Assembly (NCBI GenBank): GCA_049487715.1
Contig: CP150559.1
Coordinates: 248,001 to 312,000, forward strand
DNA: 64,000 nt
Origin: Pycnococcus provasolii
Taxonomy: Eukaryota; Chlorophyta; Pseudoscourfieldiophyceae; Pseudoscourfieldiales
Direction of reading: 5' to 3'
Below are positions 18,433-27,065 of the stretch, one piece after another. The stretch's first letter is position 1; each line of letters opens with the position of its first letter. The notes below the pieces were generated by a model. That model ran no database searches and had not been told where the DNA came from. It was given only the letters and a program-made list of their open reading frames with translations. The position numbers and the translations under genes are program-made.

Positions 18433-21400
18433 ATGCCGATCTCCGACATGCTCTTTTTGGGTAAGAGAAAGTTACATGATTCCTCTGTCTTAGCACCACC
18501 TGGACCCGTGAAACCTGATGAAGAGCTTGAAGGTCAGGATGATGGCGAGCGTTCAATCATGGGGAACGGTAGCGGGGGAAAGAAACTGGCGAAAAACCAA
18601 GGCGACGGCGCGAACGCCAAGGCTGATGTCAGCACGGACTTGGGAACCGTCGTCTTGACTAGCCACGGCAAAAACGTTCTCGCTTCCGTCATATGCGACC
18701 CCGTGAAGTACAACGTAAAAGGTCCGAAGAACAAGATTCTCGTTCACTACTTCGGCGAAGAGAAGTACCCGTGGGGATTTCACGTGAAGTCGGAAATGAC
18801 GCCGTGGGACGAAGAGAGGTATCTATCGCAGCCGAAGCACCCCAAATATATGACGGAGAAAGGGCAGAAAGCAGCTCTCGAGTCGCTCAAAGCGTTCCAG
18901 GACACGGGGAAATTACCAATGGATGCGGCCATTGAGGCGTTTGAGGCTGAGCAGGCGAGACTTCAAGCGGAGATGGAAGCGAACGAGCAGGAGCAGGACG
19001 AAGAGATGAATGACGCGAACGGCGCTGCTCCCCCTCCGCCGCCACCTCCGTCGGGAAAGGCGAAGAAGACGCTAAAGAAAAAGTCAACGGCGGCAGAGAA
19101 GCCTTCAACGGCTGACGACGACGACGACGAAGAAGAAGATGGGGCTAGTGCGGATGATGATGGGGAGAGCACTGCGACTCGAAATCTTGTGCGTTCGCTT
19201 TTACCTCCCTTGGACTCTATGAAGTACGCGGAGCAGATAGATTTGGCGATTGCACAGGAAGATATCGACGTAAACACACTCAAAACCATGGAGGAGGACG
19301 ACCTGCGTGACGTCTTTGGACTCAAGCTTTTTGGGCCGCGACGAAGACTGAAGATGCGTCTCGACGAGTACTTTGGCAAGGCACAGGCGAGCATTCCAGC
19401 GGCAGCGCCAGCTCGGACGACGTATGCCACGCACCCGCCGTCCGCCGCGAATCTCATCACCTCAATCGCACCGCCAGCCGCAACGACGACCGCCGTGTCA
19501 GCCGTGCCGATGCTAGCGCAAGCTGCTGTTGACGTTGACGCTGACGCTGACATGGCGCCGGCGCCGGCGCCGGTGCCGGCGATGCCCGCCGACCCGAAGG
19601 GCAAGGCGCCAATGGCACCGCCATTTGTCAACACGGCTCCAGCGGCTCCAGCGCAGCCGCACCGACCACCCTCGTCGAATGGCATCGACGATGCGACCCT
19701 GGAAGCCAACCTTTCGATGCACGAGAAGCCCCTCTCTGTTCGCACCGAGGAGGAGGTGGATGACCTGCTCAACGCCGAGGCTGCCGCGGTGGGCATAAAC
19801 ACGTGGGTAGCAAAGAAGGTGGCGTCTGCGCTGCTTGACCAACCCCACTACGCTTCGAAAGAAATCGTCCAAGCAAACTTGGAGGAGGTGAAGAAGCTGA
19901 AAAAGTTCACCGAACTTTCTATAAGCAGCGTTGTCGTGTGTGGAGCCACAGGAGCTGGTAAAAGTACGCTGCTGAACGCCATGCTCAACGAAGTGGATGC
20001 TCTGCCGACGAATGGAATGCGCGCCTCCACAGCTGCTATAGTGACACTGCGTCACGCGCGCGGCATACCCGTCGACGACCCTAATCCGTACGAAGCAGTC
20101 GTCGACTTCATTTCGCAAGATGCATGGATTAGCGAACTCGACGGACTTCTCAGCGAGTTGCAGACCGACGAAGGTCGCGCCTACCTCACAATGGACCCCG
20201 AGCGCCCACAATACGCGTCTTTCTGCAAGCTCCTTGCCGTTTACGGAGAGACGTACACGCACAGCCAGGTTCCCACAGGCGAGTACCGCAACGGGCGCGC
20301 TGTGTACAAGCCGATGATGGTCCCTATGCTACGCGCGAAGCTCCTGCGCGATCAGCGAGTTACGCGGTTGCTCGGACAGAGCAAAACACTCCGGGCACCA
20401 ACGGCTGGCCAACTCCGTCGCCTCGTGGAGCGATACGTTGATTCGTCCAACGAAGTTCAGGAAGGCGGCGCCTTTTGGCCGATCGTCAAACAGGTGCGCA
20501 TGGCATCTGCGGCGTGGACAAATCTGAAGTGTGGTCTTGAGCTCGTCGACTCACCTGGCGTTGGCGACTCTGACAGCGCACGAGACAAGGTGGTGCGCGA
20601 GTACCTTCGCAATGCTGACGGTGTGTGGATCGTGAGCAACATCAAGAGAGCTGTTGACGATCGCATCGCAAAGGACCTCCTCGGCACGACTTTTCGGCGC
20701 ATGCTATTCATGGACGGCATGGCATCTGCGCCCGGCGAAGGCGGCGCTTCTGCCGGCGGACTTGCCTTCATCGCAACCCAAACCGATGAGGTGCTTGGAT
20801 CTGAGCTTGCACAGAACTTTGGTCTATCCGAGTCGACGCGCGCTGAGGCTGCAGATCGACGCAACAAGTACTGCAAAATGCGCATCCAAAAGGACTTCTT
20901 GGACGGCGTCGCTGAGGTGCAAGCTGCGAGCGGCGGTGTTGTCGACCGCGACGATATCGCCAAGCGATTTTACCTGCCCGTCTTTACTGTCAGCGCAAGG
21001 GACTACCAGGCACTGCGCGGGTTGAAACGCACCGCGCACGGAGCCGGTTCGTCGTCGTCGTCTGCATCGGCGGCGCCTGTGGCACGGCTGTGGTCGACCG
21101 AGGACGAGACTCAAATCCCCAATCTAATGGCTCATGCTAGCGAGAGCACACTCGACCGCAGAGCTGTGCATGCTCGGAGACATGCTGCGAGTGTCGCCGG
21201 GTTCCTGTTGCAAGTGCATCAGATGTGCCAGCACAGCGTGGATTCCGCAGGTGCAGGTAAGAATGCAGGCGCCATCGTCCAGAATCTCCGGCCTCAGATT
21301 CGTGCGGCCATCGTAAAGAAGGAAATGCAGCTCCGAGAAATGATGAATGGTGCTTCGAATCGTTTTCACAGCAAGCTTTCTGCGAAGCTCAACGACTCAG

Positions 21401-22404
21401 TGCTATCGGCCCTGAAGCGTGGAGCGTCGGATGGCGAGGCGAGCGTGAGCGCCATCGTTAGGAGCTGGTCCAAATCTCCTCAAAATGGTGGAATCAATTG
21501 GAGCACCTACAAGGCTACGTTTCGAAGACTTGGTGAGTGGCGTATCAACTTCAACGAAATGATTTCTGAGCCCATCATGAGCGCAGCAGCGTCCGGATGG
21601 GAGAAGGTGTTCGCCTCGTCGCTCGGCGAGGCAATCGACAGCGCCAAGGCTGAGGCATCTTCTGCTCTGAACGATCACCTGAAAGCTGTGGGCGATGCAG
21701 CAAACACCATCATTTCGGCAAAACTGAGTGAAGGTGTATCGGAGGAGGTCTCCAATTCAGTGCGCGGCATGCTTCTAGGTCAAGATGTCTCGACGTCGTC
21801 GGCTGGAGGAGCGAGTAGCAGCAGCCGCTTTGTCATCCCTGCGAATCTGATGGCGACCCTCGATGAGAAGATTGACGGCTTCAAGGCTCATGCGCAAGAA
21901 GCCCAGCGTGAGGCATCACGCTCAGCAGCACCGAAAATCAAATCATTCTGTACACCGGCATACCAAACGGGATATGCATTTGTAGGCAGTGGGAGCCACC
22001 GCCGACGTGCAGATTCATTCGAAACTTTCGTCGACAATAATCGAACAACAATGATGAAGTCGTGCGCCGGCGAGGTTTCCGGACTTGTCAAGACTCTTGC
22101 CGAGACCGTGTCGAAGAAGCTGAAAAACGCCCTAGCGGATGTGCAAAAGGGCGTTCGCATCTCGTACGCGCAGCTGTGTGAGGAGCCTGACTCGAAGATG
22201 CTAAGGGCTCGCGCGCAGCTGGCACGCATCCTAAACACGCCGCTATGCGAGGCACGACGTGCGCTGATCGACCTGCTGAATGCTCAGGGCGTGGACCTCG
22301 CTTCATACCAGAATGTTCTCGGCGTGGCGGCGGACCGCGCAGGCACGTCAGGCGCGGCTCCGGTGGTTGTCGACGACGACGACGACGACGACGACGACAA
22401 TTGA
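18433..22404 (+). CDS. SLIP-GC-like GTPase with N-terminal PWWP-like and SAM-like domains
   Basis: ATG 18433 gives 1,323 residues; a later ATG at 18559 is also possible. In order: a PWWP-like segment (~75-140; KNVLASVICDP, ILVHYFGEEKYPWGFH, then a helix), an acidic and proline-rich linker, a SAM-like domain (~248-315; MKYAEQIDLAIAQEDID, LKTMEEDDLRDVFGL, FGPRRRLKMRL), a Pro/Ala linker, and the GTPase. The P-loop GATGAGKS is at ~504-511, G3 is LVDSPGVGDSDSARDKVV, and G4-like TQTD follows. WPIVKQVRMASAAW and VWIVSNIKRAVDDRIA match SLIP-GC and the paralogue at 14515-16677. A long helical region follows, and the protein ends PVVVD plus an Asp run. PWWP domains usually bind methylated histone tails and DNA, and SAM domains oligomerise; chromatin tethering is inference. 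It is transcribed away from its paralogue. Confidence 0.8.
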   Translation: MPISDMLFLGKRKLHDSSVLAPPGPVKPDEELEGQDDGERSIMGNGSGGKKLAKNQGDGANAKADVSTDLGTVVLTSHGKNVLASVICDPVKYNVKGPKNKILVHYFGEEKYPWGFHVKSEMTPWDEERYLSQPKHPKYMTEKGQKAALESLKAFQDTGKLPMDAAIEAFEAEQARLQAEMEANEQEQDEEMNDANGAAPPPPPPPSGKAKKTLKKKSTAAEKPSTADDDDDEEEDGASADDDGESTATRNLVRSLLPPLDSMKYAEQIDLAIAQEDIDVNTLKTMEEDDLRDVFGLKLFGPRRRLKMRLDEYFGKAQASIPAAAPARTTYATHPPSAANLITSIAPPAATTTAVSAVPMLAQAAVDVDADADMAPAPAPVPAMPADPKGKAPMAPPFVNTAPAAPAQPHRPPSSNGIDDATLEANLSMHEKPLSVRTEEEVDDLLNAEAAAVGINTWVAKKVASALLDQPHYASKEIVQANLEEVKKLKKFTELSISSVVVCGATGAGKSTLLNAMLNEVDALPTNGMRASTAAIVTLRHARGIPVDDPNPYEAVVDFISQDAWISELDGLLSELQTDEGRAYLTMDPERPQYASFCKLLAVYGETYTHSQVPTGEYRNGRAVYKPMMVPMLRAKLLRDQRVTRLLGQSKTLRAPTAGQLRRLVERYVDSSNEVQEGGAFWPIVKQVRMASAAWTNLKCGLELVDSPGVGDSDSARDKVVREYLRNADGVWIVSNIKRAVDDRIAKDLLGTTFRRMLFMDGMASAPGEGGASAGGLAFIATQTDEVLGSELAQNFGLSESTRAEAADRRNKYCKMRIQKDFLDGVAEVQAASGGVVDRDDIAKRFYLPVFTVSARDYQALRGLKRTAHGAGSSSSSASAAPVARLWSTEDETQIPNLMAHASESTLDRRAVHARRHAASVAGFLLQVHQMCQHSVDSAGAGKNAGAIVQNLRPQIRAAIVKKEMQLREMMNGASNRFHSKLSAKLNDSVLSALKRGASDGEASVSAIVRSWSKSPQNGGINWSTYKATFRRLGEWRINFNEMISEPIMSAAASGWEKVFASSLGEAIDSAKAEASSALNDHLKAVGDAANTIISAKLSEGVSEEVSNSVRGMLLGQDVSTSSAGGASSSSRFVIPANLMATLDEKIDGFKAHAQEAQREASRSAAPKIKSFCTPAYQTGYAFVGSGSHRRRADSFETFVDNNRTTMMKSCAGEVSGLVKTLAETVSKKLKNALADVQKGVRISYAQLCEEPDSKMLRARAQLARILNTPLCEARRALIDLLNAQGVDLASYQNVLGVAADRAGTSGAAPVVVDDDDDDDDDN

Positions 22405-22454
22405 GCGAGTGGCATTTGACCAGTAAAAAGTAAAGTACATTGCATTACGCAGTC

Positions 22455-25055
22455 TTAGGACAAATCTGGGGAATCGAGCTGTGTAGGATTATCATCCTGC
22501 TTCTCATTATCCTGATACTGAGCGAGCACCTTGTTGCGGCTGATGAGCGTGTCCGCAAGATGAGCAGCCATGATGCGATGGAACCTGCTGGTGAGAGATG
22601 GAGCTTCTGTGTCGAGATCGCGCAATGCTTCTGCGCTGATCTTGTAGCCGCGACCGCTGCGAGTCACAACCACATCCGCGAAACGCACCGCGCCGAAGCC
22701 GCTCGTAGAGTAGAAGCCAGCGGCACCTAGGAAGTTGTGGTTGATTTCAATTGTCACATTTGGAGCCCAAAGCGCCTGGACCTCTGCCGACTCGATAAAA
22801 TATATGATGTCAGCTACGTCACCTCGCCGACAAACCACGTCGCCCTCATTGAACTCAACCTCACTCCAGCAATTCTGGAATTGCGCCCGCTGCTCGTCTG
22901 TCCTTCCTACTGCGCTGACAATCGCCTGGAGTGTCAGCTGAGGTCCGCTGAGACCCCCGTTCTGCATGAATAGAGGAACACTCTCTGCCAGAATCTTCGC
23001 CTCGACGTATTGAAGCCCATTGTCGAGCTCAGGAAGCACCTTGACTCTCAGCCTGTTCTGCTTGTTCTCCCGGCGCTCCGTCTCCGCGAATTTGAGAACC
23101 TCATTCCAGTACTCCTTCTCTTGCTGCTTCTCGCTCACCGCAATTTCGCGAAGGCCCGCGGTCAAATCCTCGCCCGAGACGATAACAGCCACAACGCGAT
23201 CAACCCCAACGGCGGTTCTCATATCTGTTAGCACGATGGTAACGTCGTTCTCAATCGCGAAGTTGCGGATCTTGTTGATAGCGCTGATTGCGCTACCGTC
23301 GATGCCGACGACGTAGCGGAAGTCGAGAACGAGCCACCGAATGCCCGTTCCGGTCTCCTCGACCAAGCTCGTGTGCCTCGACCTGATCTGCTCGAGCAGT
23401 CGAAATGCGGTACCGAAGAAAATGTAGCCCTGCAAGACCAGCCCGTATGCCGACTGACCATTTGACTGCAGAGCCGCACGTTCGAATTTCGACCGCGATT
23501 TGGAGCTGAAGAGAGGGTTTGGGCCGCCAAGTTCGAATGGAAATCGCACGATAGGAACGCGGCTGTAGTCAGCCACGAAGACGACGAACGCCGACACGAC
23601 GCCAACGGCAACGCCGGGCAGGTAGCCAAACAGGGCTATGGCAACGAGAATAATGATCACAACCGCATACTCGGGACGAGGCAGGCGAGTTGCGCCCTGG
23701 ATGGCCCACTCGTAGAAGAAGGAGATGCCGAGAGAGAGTAAAATGCCCCCAACGATCGAGCGGGGCAGGTAGTTTATTGCATCTGGATGCAGCGCGAGGA
23801 TGAGCATATAAATCGCTCCGGTGACGATCCCCGGTGAGGGAAACACACGCCGATCTCGCGCCGCCGCCTCATCGGAGCCTCCTGAGATGGTCTCAAAAGC
23901 GAGCTTCGTGCTTGCCAGGCCAGGGTAGTGAACAAGAGCTCCCGACGCAGAGCTGACTAGATTCGTAAGTCCGTTCGCCTGCATTTCGTAAGACACATTT
24001 GCGTCACGGCCGCACGCAAGCTCGATACCGGACACGTTCAGCAGCATGCCTGTAACGGCGAGTGCCGTTATGGTCGCCAGATCGGGCAAGCTTCTCAAAA
24101 CGTACGCCCAGTCGACCGCCGCGAATCGCTCCGGGTCGAACCAGAGAGGCGTGGGGATGCCAAGCGGTAGGGCGTTAGCCGCCGCAGCGCCCGTGGGCAG
24201 TGGCAGCGGCCCCAGCAGAACGCCGGCGTCAAGGAGATCGGCGGGTGACCGTCCGCCAATTACTAGCGCCGCGGCGTACCAGGTCGCGATGCCGCATATG
24301 ACCCACGCGGGCACGATCCACCTGGACTTGAAGACGTCACGCGCCCACGCGAGGCTCGCTCCGAAGGCTATGCCAGGCACGACCTCGAGCCAGAAGATGT
24401 CCGGGTTGTTGATACCTTGCGAGATGCCATCAAAGTCTGCTGAAAGGCCTGTCATCACCTTGTACGAGCCGCACAGAAGCACCCACCCAGTGCCCGCGAG
24501 GAACCCGCCAAGCACGGGGCTTGGTATGACGCGCACGAGGCTTCCAAGGCGCAGCGTGCCGAGGAATGCGAGGGCAGCGGCCGTTCCTAGCGTCGCAAGG
24601 TGAAGGCAAGCCTCTAGTGTCGCAACCTTGGCAGTGTCAGAAAGCGATTCGTCGGCGAAGATGCGCACGGCGATGAGCCCGCTGAGAGCGCTTGGTCCAT
24701 CCTGCATCTCGCCGATGGCGCCGCTGAACCTGCTTGCGATACCAAGCCCGAACGCAGCCACCGCGCTGCTGAATAGGCAGACGTCGACGCCCCGGCTGAG
24801 TGCGTCGTCGGGCGCCCCTGGTCCGGAGTATATGAGCGTGGCGAAGCTGATAGAGAATACGACAGAGCTGACGGACGTCGTTAGGCCTGCGAGAATGCCG
24901 CTGGCGTCGATGGCGAATCCTCCATTACCTCCTCCATTACCTCCTGCTCCTCCTCCACCTTTATCATCATTCGACAATTTGTCTGGAGTTGACGGTACTG
25001 TTGACGACGTGGATGATGCTGCACACCTAAAATTCCTCCTGGATGTCGTATCCAT
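22455..25055 (-). CDS. SulP/SLC26-family transporter with STAS and cyclic-nucleotide-binding-like domains
   Basis: From ATG 25055 the product is 866 residues. An N-terminal Ser/Gly-rich stretch precedes a SulP membrane domain with about a dozen hydrophobic segments, including SGLIAVRIF, GFLAGTGWVLLCGSYKV and NYLPRSIVGGILLSLG. A STAS domain follows (YGLVLQGYIFFGTAFRLL, LVLDFRYVVGIDGSAISAI), then a cAMP-binding-type fold (FNEGDVVCRRGDVADIIYFI ... FLGAAGFYSTSGFGAVRFADVVV). This SulP-STAS-cNMP architecture occurs in bacteria, fungi (Vsb1-type vacuolar proteins) and algae; the substrate cannot be read from sequence. The minus strand is open in another frame from ATG 25473, with a plastid-transit-like N-terminus, and could be a spliced first exon; I could not fix a splice junction. 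Confidence 0.85.
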   Translation of the reverse strand: MDTTSRRNFRCAASSTSSTVPSTPDKLSNDDKGGGGAGGNGGGNGGFAIDASGILAGLTTSVSSVVFSISFATLIYSGPGAPDDALSRGVDVCLFSSAVAAFGLGIASRFSGAIGEMQDGPSALSGLIAVRIFADESLSDTAKVATLEACLHLATLGTAAALAFLGTLRLGSLVRVIPSPVLGGFLAGTGWVLLCGSYKVMTGLSADFDGISQGINNPDIFWLEVVPGIAFGASLAWARDVFKSRWIVPAWVICGIATWYAAALVIGGRSPADLLDAGVLLGPLPLPTGAAAANALPLGIPTPLWFDPERFAAVDWAYVLRSLPDLATITALAVTGMLLNVSGIELACGRDANVSYEMQANGLTNLVSSASGALVHYPGLASTKLAFETISGGSDEAAARDRRVFPSPGIVTGAIYMLILALHPDAINYLPRSIVGGILLSLGISFFYEWAIQGATRLPRPEYAVVIIILVAIALFGYLPGVAVGVVSAFVVFVADYSRVPIVRFPFELGGPNPLFSSKSRSKFERAALQSNGQSAYGLVLQGYIFFGTAFRLLEQIRSRHTSLVEETGTGIRWLVLDFRYVVGIDGSAISAINKIRNFAIENDVTIVLTDMRTAVGVDRVVAVIVSGEDLTAGLREIAVSEKQQEKEYWNEVLKFAETERRENKQNRLRVKVLPELDNGLQYVEAKILAESVPLFMQNGGLSGPQLTLQAIVSAVGRTDEQRAQFQNCWSEVEFNEGDVVCRRGDVADIIYFIESAEVQALWAPNVTIEINHNFLGAAGFYSTSGFGAVRFADVVVTRSGRGYKISAEALRDLDTEAPSLTSRFHRIMAAHLADTLISRNKVLAQYQDNEKQDDNPTQLDSPDLS

Positions 25056-25605
25056 GGATGTTGTTCTCTTGAGGCTCAGGAATGCGAGCCTGTGAGGGCG
25101 AGACAAAGACTGTCTCTATTGTCGTGCTGCGAGACAAAGATAAAGATGTCTTCTTCGGCGAGTCGTCACCACCAGGTGCACGAGAAGAGAGAGGACGTGC
25201 AGCAAGACACAAGTCACCAGATGCATGAACATGACTCATGGCAACCAGACCAACCCTTGATCTTCTCCATGGATGTCCATCATATCGCTCACCATATCGC
25301 TCCGTAGGCTCCGTAGTCCTATGAACCCTTAATAAGCTATACCGAAAGCTACACCGAAAGCTACACCGAAACGGCCGAGGACGTTTACCACCACCACCAC
25401 CACCACCACCACCACCACCACCACCAGAAGGCGACGACAACGACGACACAACAGCAACCTTCTTCATGTTCATGGCTTGAAGAAGTTACCAAACTCTTGT
25501 GTTCCCAAAAACGACGACGGGAAATGATAAGATAGACTAATAAAAAGGGAAAAAACTCAAAAAAGGCAAAAGAAACACAAAAGGGGAAAAGAAAGAAAGA
25601 AAGAC

Positions 25606-25676
25606 CGTAACCCTAACCCTAACCCCCTAACCCTAACAGCCCTAATTAGTAACCCTAACACCCTAACCCTAACACC
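25606..25676. repeat. Interstitial telomere-like CCCTAA repeats
   Basis: About eight CCCTAA units, some separated by C, CAG or CA insertions, run up to the left end of the TIR element. The last ten bases (CCCTAACACC, 25667-25676) are the left target duplication of that element. Confidence 0.85.
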
Positions 25677-26311
25677 GAAGAAATTTCAGTTTTGGATCAA
25701 AAGGGCCTTTTTTGTTTCAGTGTTGGATCATTGCGTTTCAGTTTTGGATCAATCCGAATTCTCGACTTGTGGCGTCGACCAGAAATTTCCAGGAATTTCT
25801 CGACTTGTGGCGTCGACCAGACCCATACCACCCACTATACGGTTGTGCAGGGCCCAAAGTCGTGTTCTTCCCAAACGTTAGGGCATCCGTTTCCGAAGGT
25901 TAGGGTAGGGCTTATAAATAGCATGTGTTCCGGCCTCAGTTAGCACCATTTAACGCTGTCATATTTCTCGCCTCTTGTACTTAAGGTCCCCTTGAACTTG
26001 GCCGCCTTAAGGTGGTACAAGCTCGGCGGAGTGAGTACTGCGCCGTCTACCGAATAGCTTTGATAGTGGCGTTGGCTGTTATAAACCCTACCCTAAACCT
26101 TTGGGACGGATGCCCTAACGTTTGGGCAGTAACACGACTTTGGGAACCGTTTACGGGGTGGTATAATTTTGATCCAACTTGATCCAACCTGATCCAACGT
26201 GATCCAACTGATCCAACTTGATCCAACTTGATCCAACTTGATCCAACTTTGATCCAATGATCCAACACTGAAACAAAAAAGGCCCTTTTGATCCAAAACT
26301 GAAATTTCTTC
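25677..26311. mobile_element. 635-bp non-autonomous TIR element (Mutator-like) with 10-bp target duplication
   Basis: The ends 25677-25733 and 26255-26311 are a perfect 57-bp inverted repeat by eye, starting GAAGAAATTTCAG and including TTTTGGATCAAAAGGGCC. CCCTAACACC lies immediately outside both ends (25667-25676 and 26312-26321). Farther in, the arms remain related in inverted order (GGCCCAAAGTCGTG / CCCAAACGTTAGGGCATCCG on the left against the reverse of 26090-26160), so the element is a foldback. The right arm has expanded a GATCCAACTT repeat (26167-26250). No transposase frame is seen. It shares design and duplication length, but not TIR sequence, with the element at 17352-18083. Confidence 0.8.
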
Positions 26312-26615
26312 CCCTAACACCTCCTCCTTCTCCTCTTACATATGCGTAGAAACCCGAACACGCTACGGTATCAGTTGCGTGAAAAAAAAAGGGCCCAACC
26401 CCCAATCAAAACCCCCAATCTGCAAAATCAAACCCCCAATCCGCTCAATCAACACGCTCCCTCTGAACGCTCCCCCCCGGGCCCCGGATCCGTCCCCTCA
26501 AAACCACCACTCCTCGTCGTGACAACCCCCCAGGGGAAGTCCCTTCAAAGCAAAGCAGACTACTTTTGCCTCCCCCCCCGCACGCCCCCAATCAAGGTAC
26601 GCGTGTTCCCAAGAA

Positions 26616-27033
26616 ATGGCGCCCGTCGCCAATGGGGCACTCTTTGGTTTAGTGCAATCTCAACTTGAGAAACATAATAAGCATGGAGCGTCTACAGGGA
26701 TAGGGATGGATCAGTCAAGACGCCATGAGGCTCAGCTCTCCCTTGCTGATTTGATGGTGTGCGACGCCGCTCCCAAAGGTAATTTCGCCGCTCATGGACG
26801 CGTGATGATTCCTTCGCTCGACGAGTCGTTTGGGAATATCGCTCTCATTGCTCACAGGTTGAAAAGTGCCGTGCGTGTACACGTCGTCGAGCCGCCTCTC
26901 GCACTACCACGCCTTGTCAAAAAACGACCCGCTGAAGTAACGCACGTTCCGGAAGAGGAGAACAACGAAGAAAGGCGAGTCTCGCGACTCGTGCGCCGAC
27001 TGCACCGACTGCCATTCGTGAACGGTGCCGTGG

Positions 27034-27065
<32 letters not shown>

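Larger units (their letters stand above)
25056..26615. promoter_or_regulatory. Divergent intergenic region between the SulP and SET-domain genes
   Basis: It contains, from left to right, a possible alternative first exon of the SulP gene (25473 leftwards; poly-Gly encoded by an ACC run at 25391-25430), a CCCTAA-rich stretch (25606-25676), the 635-bp TIR element, and a C-rich stretch (26395-26600) before the SET-protein ATG. No complete independent gene is supported. Confidence 0.45.
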
